A stretch of 64,000 bases of DNA from Wenyingzhuangia sp. 2_MG-2023 (lineage in GTDB: Bacteria > Bacteroidota > Bacteroidia > Flavobacteriales > Flavobacteriaceae). The stretch lies in NCBI RefSeq assembly GCF_030548295.1, contig NZ_JAUOSB010000001.1:558001-622000 (forward strand), read 5' to 3'. A program made the position numbers and the translations under genes. Below the pieces are notes generated by a model. The model was given only the letters and a program-made list of their open reading frames with translations. It searched no databases and was not told the origin of the DNA. Below, one piece after another: positions 60,666 to 64,000 of this stretch (its first letter is position 1; every line of letters begins with the position of its first letter).

Positions 60666-62261
60666 ATGAAAAAAATATATAGAAAAATAGGAATAGTAAT
60701 GTTGACTGCTGTATTAGTAGGAAACACGATATCTTGTTCAGACGATTTTACAAACTTAGAACCAATAGGAAGTGTTTCCAATGGTAATTATTGGAAGACA
60801 GAATCTGAAGCAATAAAAGCTGCAAACGGTTTACAAGGAATAATGTTTGAAGAAGAAATGTTTGGTAGGGGTTTTTTTTGGTATATCAATGCTTCTGATG
60901 ATATGATTACGGGAAGAATCAAAGCGACAGCTGATGTTATTAAAGATTTTAATATTGATGGTAGCGAAGGAAGTTATACTTCTACCTGTTATGCGAGTTG
61001 TTACAAAGTAGTGAGAAGGGCTAACGACGTACTTTTACATGTACCTGATATGGAAATTAATGAAGCTTTAAAAAACAGAGTTTTAGGAGAGGCTTATTTT
61101 ATGCGTGCTTTTAGTTATTTCTGGTTGGCACATACGTATGGAGATGATAAAAGTGGAGGTATTCCAATCATTACAATTGAAAATATGTTTGATGTTGGAG
61201 GTAAATACCAACGACCAACAAGTGTGGTAGAAAACTATGCAATGATTGTTGAAGATTTAAAAAAAGCTGCTGATTTGTTACCATTGTTTACAGCATATTC
61301 TTCGGATGATTATGGTAGACCTCATAAAGATGCAGCTTTAGCTTACATTGCCAAAACTAATTTGTATTGGGCTCAATACGATGCATCAAGATATGCAGAG
61401 GTAGTAAAATATGCAGATTTGGTAACCAATTCCGGTTCTGGTAGAGCTTTGGTAAATACAGGAAATCCTGCTAAAGATTATAGAGAATTACACAGCCATT
61501 TACAAAACTGGGGTAGCGAATATATTTGGACAGTGAATTCTGGGGTAGATAGAGGAAGTATTTTAAGTGGTGTTATGTTAGAAAACAAAGGTTGGGGTAA
61601 ATTTAATGGATGGGGATATTATACACCATCAGAAGGATTGTACAACGAATTTGAAGAGGGTGATGCTCGTAAAAAAGTTACTATTTTGAGTTTTGGTGAT
61701 GAGTTTCAATATTTTGGTGAAACAAAAAGATATCAATCAGAAAATTCTTTGTCTGGTTTCCAATTCAACAAATATATGTATGAGTTCGGTTTACCAGATC
61801 CGATAGGAACTTATGTGAATACCAATGGAGATATTCCTTCAACTACTTACAATATACCGTTAATGCGTTATGCAGAGGTGTTGTTAATGAAAGCCGAAGC
61901 ATTAATTGCAAGTGGTCAAAATGGAGATGCTCCTTTAAACTTAGTAAGAGCTAGAGCAGGATTGGCAGCAAAAACCAATGCAACTATGGATGATTTAAAA
62001 CATGAAAGAAGAGTAGAGTTGGCAGGAGAATTTGCTAACAGACACTTTGATTTGGTTCGTTGGGGAGATGCACAAGCAGTATACACACAACCAATTTATG
62101 GAAGAATTTATACAGATAGATCTGATCCAGATTCTCCATATACATCAGAAATTGTATGGCCTGCAAGAACTCAATTTGATGCCTCTTATATGAATGTCTG
62201 GCCTATTCCTAACACAGTAATACAATCATCAGGAATTCCTCAAAATAAAAACTGGAATTAA
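60666..62261 (+). CDS. SusD/RagB-type surface substrate-binding lipoprotein
   Basis: 531 aa. Lipobox (VGNTISC, Cys24) followed by SDDFTNLEPIGSVSNGNYWKT, the usual start of SusD proteins. Inner TPR-like helices (ALKNRVLGEAYFMRAFSYFWLAHTYGD) and a C-terminal RagB-like region (MRYAEVLLMKAEALIA, ERRVELAGEFANRHFDLVRWG) are complete. It caps the SusC barrel from outside. The gene starts 23 bp after susC and is followed by a terminator. Confidence 0.95.
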   Translation: MKKIYRKIGIVMLTAVLVGNTISCSDDFTNLEPIGSVSNGNYWKTESEAIKAANGLQGIMFEEEMFGRGFFWYINASDDMITGRIKATADVIKDFNIDGSEGSYTSTCYASCYKVVRRANDVLLHVPDMEINEALKNRVLGEAYFMRAFSYFWLAHTYGDDKSGGIPIITIENMFDVGGKYQRPTSVVENYAMIVEDLKKAADLLPLFTAYSSDDYGRPHKDAALAYIAKTNLYWAQYDASRYAEVVKYADLVTNSGSGRALVNTGNPAKDYRELHSHLQNWGSEYIWTVNSGVDRGSILSGVMLENKGWGKFNGWGYYTPSEGLYNEFEEGDARKKVTILSFGDEFQYFGETKRYQSENSLSGFQFNKYMYEFGLPDPIGTYVNTNGDIPSTTYNIPLMRYAEVLLMKAEALIASGQNGDAPLNLVRARAGLAAKTNATMDDLKHERRVELAGEFANRHFDLVRWGDAQAVYTQPIYGRIYTDRSDPDSPYTSEIVWPARTQFDASYMNVWPIPNTVIQSSGIPQNKNWN

Positions 62262-62285
62262 TATTTGGTTTGTTTCATTAATTCG

Positions 62286-62317
62286 AAAAGGTGCTATTTC
62301 GATAGCACCTTTTTTTA
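62286..62317 (+). terminator. Terminator/attenuator between susD and the phosphatase gene
   Basis: An 11 bp stem AAAGGTGCTAT / ATAGCACCTTT closed by a TTCG tetraloop and followed by T6. It lies only 11 bp before the ATG at 62329, so the downstream gene must be reached by read-through. Confidence 0.85.
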
Positions 62318-62328
62318 ACTATTTATTT

Positions 62329-64000
62329 ATGCTATTAATTGCAAAAAGAAAGCTTTCAATATTATTTTTTTCATTCTTAATTTCTATTGGGTTTGCTCAA
62401 AATCATGATGAAATCATCATACAATCTCACAACGATTACAAACAAAAAACACCTTTTTGGACTGCCTATACAAGTGGTTTAAATTTAATAGAAGCAGATG
62501 TTTTCTTAAAAAAAGGAAAACTATATGTAGCCCACGAAAATGGCGAAATAGAAAAACACAAAACCTTAGAAGCTTTATATTTAAAGCCATTGTTGCAAGT
62601 TTCTAGCAAAGATGAAGATTTGCACAAAGACATTATTCTAATGATTGATGTGAAAACAGAAGCTGTAAGCACCTTAACTAAAATTCAGGAAACGTTACAG
62701 AACTATCCACAAATTATAAATCACAAGCACATAAAAATTGTAATTTCTGGAAACAGACCAAATTCGGATGTTTATCATACATATCCAGCTTATATTTCTT
62801 TTGATTACCAGGAAATTGAGGAGCCAATAGCTCCTGAAAATTTAGAGAAAGTAGCATTGGTTAGTACCAGTTTTAATCAATATTCTGAATGGAACGGGAA
62901 AGGTAGATTAACACATCATGATTATGAAAAAGTAACAAACGTCATTCACAAAGGTAAAAAGTTACACAAGCCTTTTCGTTTTTGGGGAACTCCAGATTCT
63001 AAAACAGCTTGGAGAATTTTTACAGAGTTAGGAGTTGATGTAATTAATACAGACATGCCTAAACGTTGTGCAGAATATGTACACAGTTTAGTACATAGAA
63101 CTACAAAACCTTTGGTGGTATCAAAAGTATATCAGCCTACTTTTAAAAATGATGGAGCTCAAACACAAGTAAAGAATGTTGTTTTGTTGATTGGTGATGG
63201 AAATGGATTGTCTCAAATTTCATCAGCAACATTGGCAAATAAAGGAGTGTTAACCTTAACTCAACTTAAAAAAATAGGACTGATTAAAACACAGTCTGCT
63301 GATGATTTTACTACCGATTCTGCAGCAGCAGGAACAGCATTAGCAACTGGTCAAAAAACGAACAATAGAGCTATTGGTACAGATGTAAATGGGGATCCTC
63401 TTAAAAATATTACAGAGTTGCTACATCAAAAAGGGTTTTCTACAGGCTGTATTACTACTGATGAAATTACAGGAGCTACTCCATCTTCTTTTTATGCACA
63501 TCAAAAAGATAGATCACAAAAAGAGGAAATTGCCGAAGATTTGTTAACTAGTGATTTGGATTTTTTTGCAGGTGGAGGTGCTAAAACCTTTAAAAAATTA
63601 GAAATTAAAAAACAGTTTAGTATCGTTAATCATGTAGATGAATTGACCAATTCAAAGGCTAAAAGAGCTGGGTTGTTTTTTTCTAAAGGAGGAGTACCAT
63701 CTATAATAACTAATAGAGGTAATTTGTTAGCAGAAACTACAAAAGCAGGATTGCAATTTTTAAAGCAAAAAGAGAAACCATTTTTCTTAATGGTAGAAGC
63801 TGCTCAAATAGATAGTTTTGGACATTCTAACAATACAGAAGGAATTGTAAATGAAGGGGTAGATTTTGATAGAGCCATTACAGAGGCTATAAAATTTGCG
63901 GATGAAAACGAAGGGACTTTGGTAATTGTAACCGCAGATCACGAAACATCTGGTTTTAGTGTTTCTAGTGGAGATGTTCAAGAGCATAAAATAGAGGGTG
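62329..64000 (+). CDS. Secreted GDPD-like phosphodiesterase / alkaline phosphatase fusion (partial)
   Basis: Open to the window edge, 557 codons seen. Signal peptide (LSILFFSFLISIGFAQ). The first domain (about 25-265) looks like a GDPD/PI-PLC-type phosphodiesterase: IIIQSHNDY (His34), NLIEADVFL (Glu55, Asp57), LYVAHENG (His69) and MIDVK. The second starts at about 283 with VVLLIGDGNGLSQISSA (Asp290) and is an alkaline phosphatase. Its nucleophile motif is TTDSAAAGTALATG (Ser331). The metal motifs are VEAAQIDSFGHSNN (Asp495, His499) and VTADHETSGF (Asp537, His538). The last ligand region lies outside the window. Together they could turn a phosphodiester into alcohol plus phosphate in the periplasm or outside. 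Confidence 0.82.
   Translation, partial: MLLIAKRKLSILFFSFLISIGFAQNHDEIIIQSHNDYKQKTPFWTAYTSGLNLIEADVFLKKGKLYVAHENGEIEKHKTLEALYLKPLLQVSSKDEDLHKDIILMIDVKTEAVSTLTKIQETLQNYPQIINHKHIKIVISGNRPNSDVYHTYPAYISFDYQEIEEPIAPENLEKVALVSTSFNQYSEWNGKGRLTHHDYEKVTNVIHKGKKLHKPFRFWGTPDSKTAWRIFTELGVDVINTDMPKRCAEYVHSLVHRTTKPLVVSKVYQPTFKNDGAQTQVKNVVLLIGDGNGLSQISSATLANKGVLTLTQLKKIGLIKTQSADDFTTDSAAAGTALATGQKTNNRAIGTDVNGDPLKNITELLHQKGFSTGCITTDEITGATPSSFYAHQKDRSQKEEIAEDLLTSDLDFFAGGGAKTFKKLEIKKQFSIVNHVDELTNSKAKRAGLFFSKGGVPSIITNRGNLLAETTKAGLQFLKQKEKPFFLMVEAAQIDSFGHSNNTEGIVNEGVDFDRAITEAIKFADENEGTLVIVTADHETSGFSVSSGDVQEHKIEG

Overview
The window looks like the chromosome of a marine, AT-rich Bacteroidota, most likely Flavobacteriaceae. 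It has Bacteroidota-type -7 boxes (TAnnTTTG), a complete bat aerotolerance operon, a type IX secretion C-terminal domain, SusC/SusD pairs, ECF sigma/FecR/TonB-receptor trios, a sulfatase and a hybrid two-component regulator. No phage, plasmid, IS element, CRISPR array, rRNA or tRNA gene was seen.

Layout. 0-0.9 kb: end of an MscS channel gene and a NUMOD4/HNH endonuclease gene. 1-9.3 kb: leftward operon moxR, DUF58, a BatD-like helper, batA, batB, batC, batD, batE. 9.4-17 kb: a sulfatase lipoprotein, the leftward run dCMP deaminase - S41 protease - LpxH-like hydrolase, then an FGE-fold lipoprotein without its catalytic cysteines and an eight-heme cytochrome lipoprotein. 17-21.7 kb: a 29-repeat BspA-type LRR surface protein, rpiB and a type II NADH dehydrogenase. 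21.7-22.4 kb: a 690 bp AT-rich spacer with a perfect DnaA box and several near matches. 22.4-33.7 kb: rnr, DUF2807, tatA, DUF5723, an SPFH protein, gltX, ybeY, mnmG, a decayed gene and a methyltransferase, with three parS-like palindromes between 29.2 and 32.1 kb. The DnaA-box spacer, the parS cluster and the change in dominant gene strand (15 of 19 genes leftward before it) together suggest the replication origin is here.

33.8-44.2 kb: two mirror-image ECF sigma - FecR - TonB-receptor sets that are paralogues, arranged around two lipoproteins. One lipoprotein is built from a repeated [YF]-P-[IV] strand motif. 44.2-53.6 kb: housekeeping genes (holB, pgk, tonB, pgi, an M23 peptidase, a DUF3108 protein, waaA).

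53.7-64 kb: a nutrient-acquisition locus. A hybrid two-component regulator lacks its phospho-acceptor residues and is cut by one in-frame TAG. It is followed by C-rich phased repeats, susC, susD, and a secreted fusion of a GDPD-like phosphodiesterase with an alkaline phosphatase that runs off the window. The enzyme content suggests uptake of organic phosphate esters rather than polysaccharide.

Start sites were moved from the longest open frame where a signal peptide, a neighbouring stop or a repeat argued for a shorter protein. All functional statements are by eye from sequence motifs; no database search was run.
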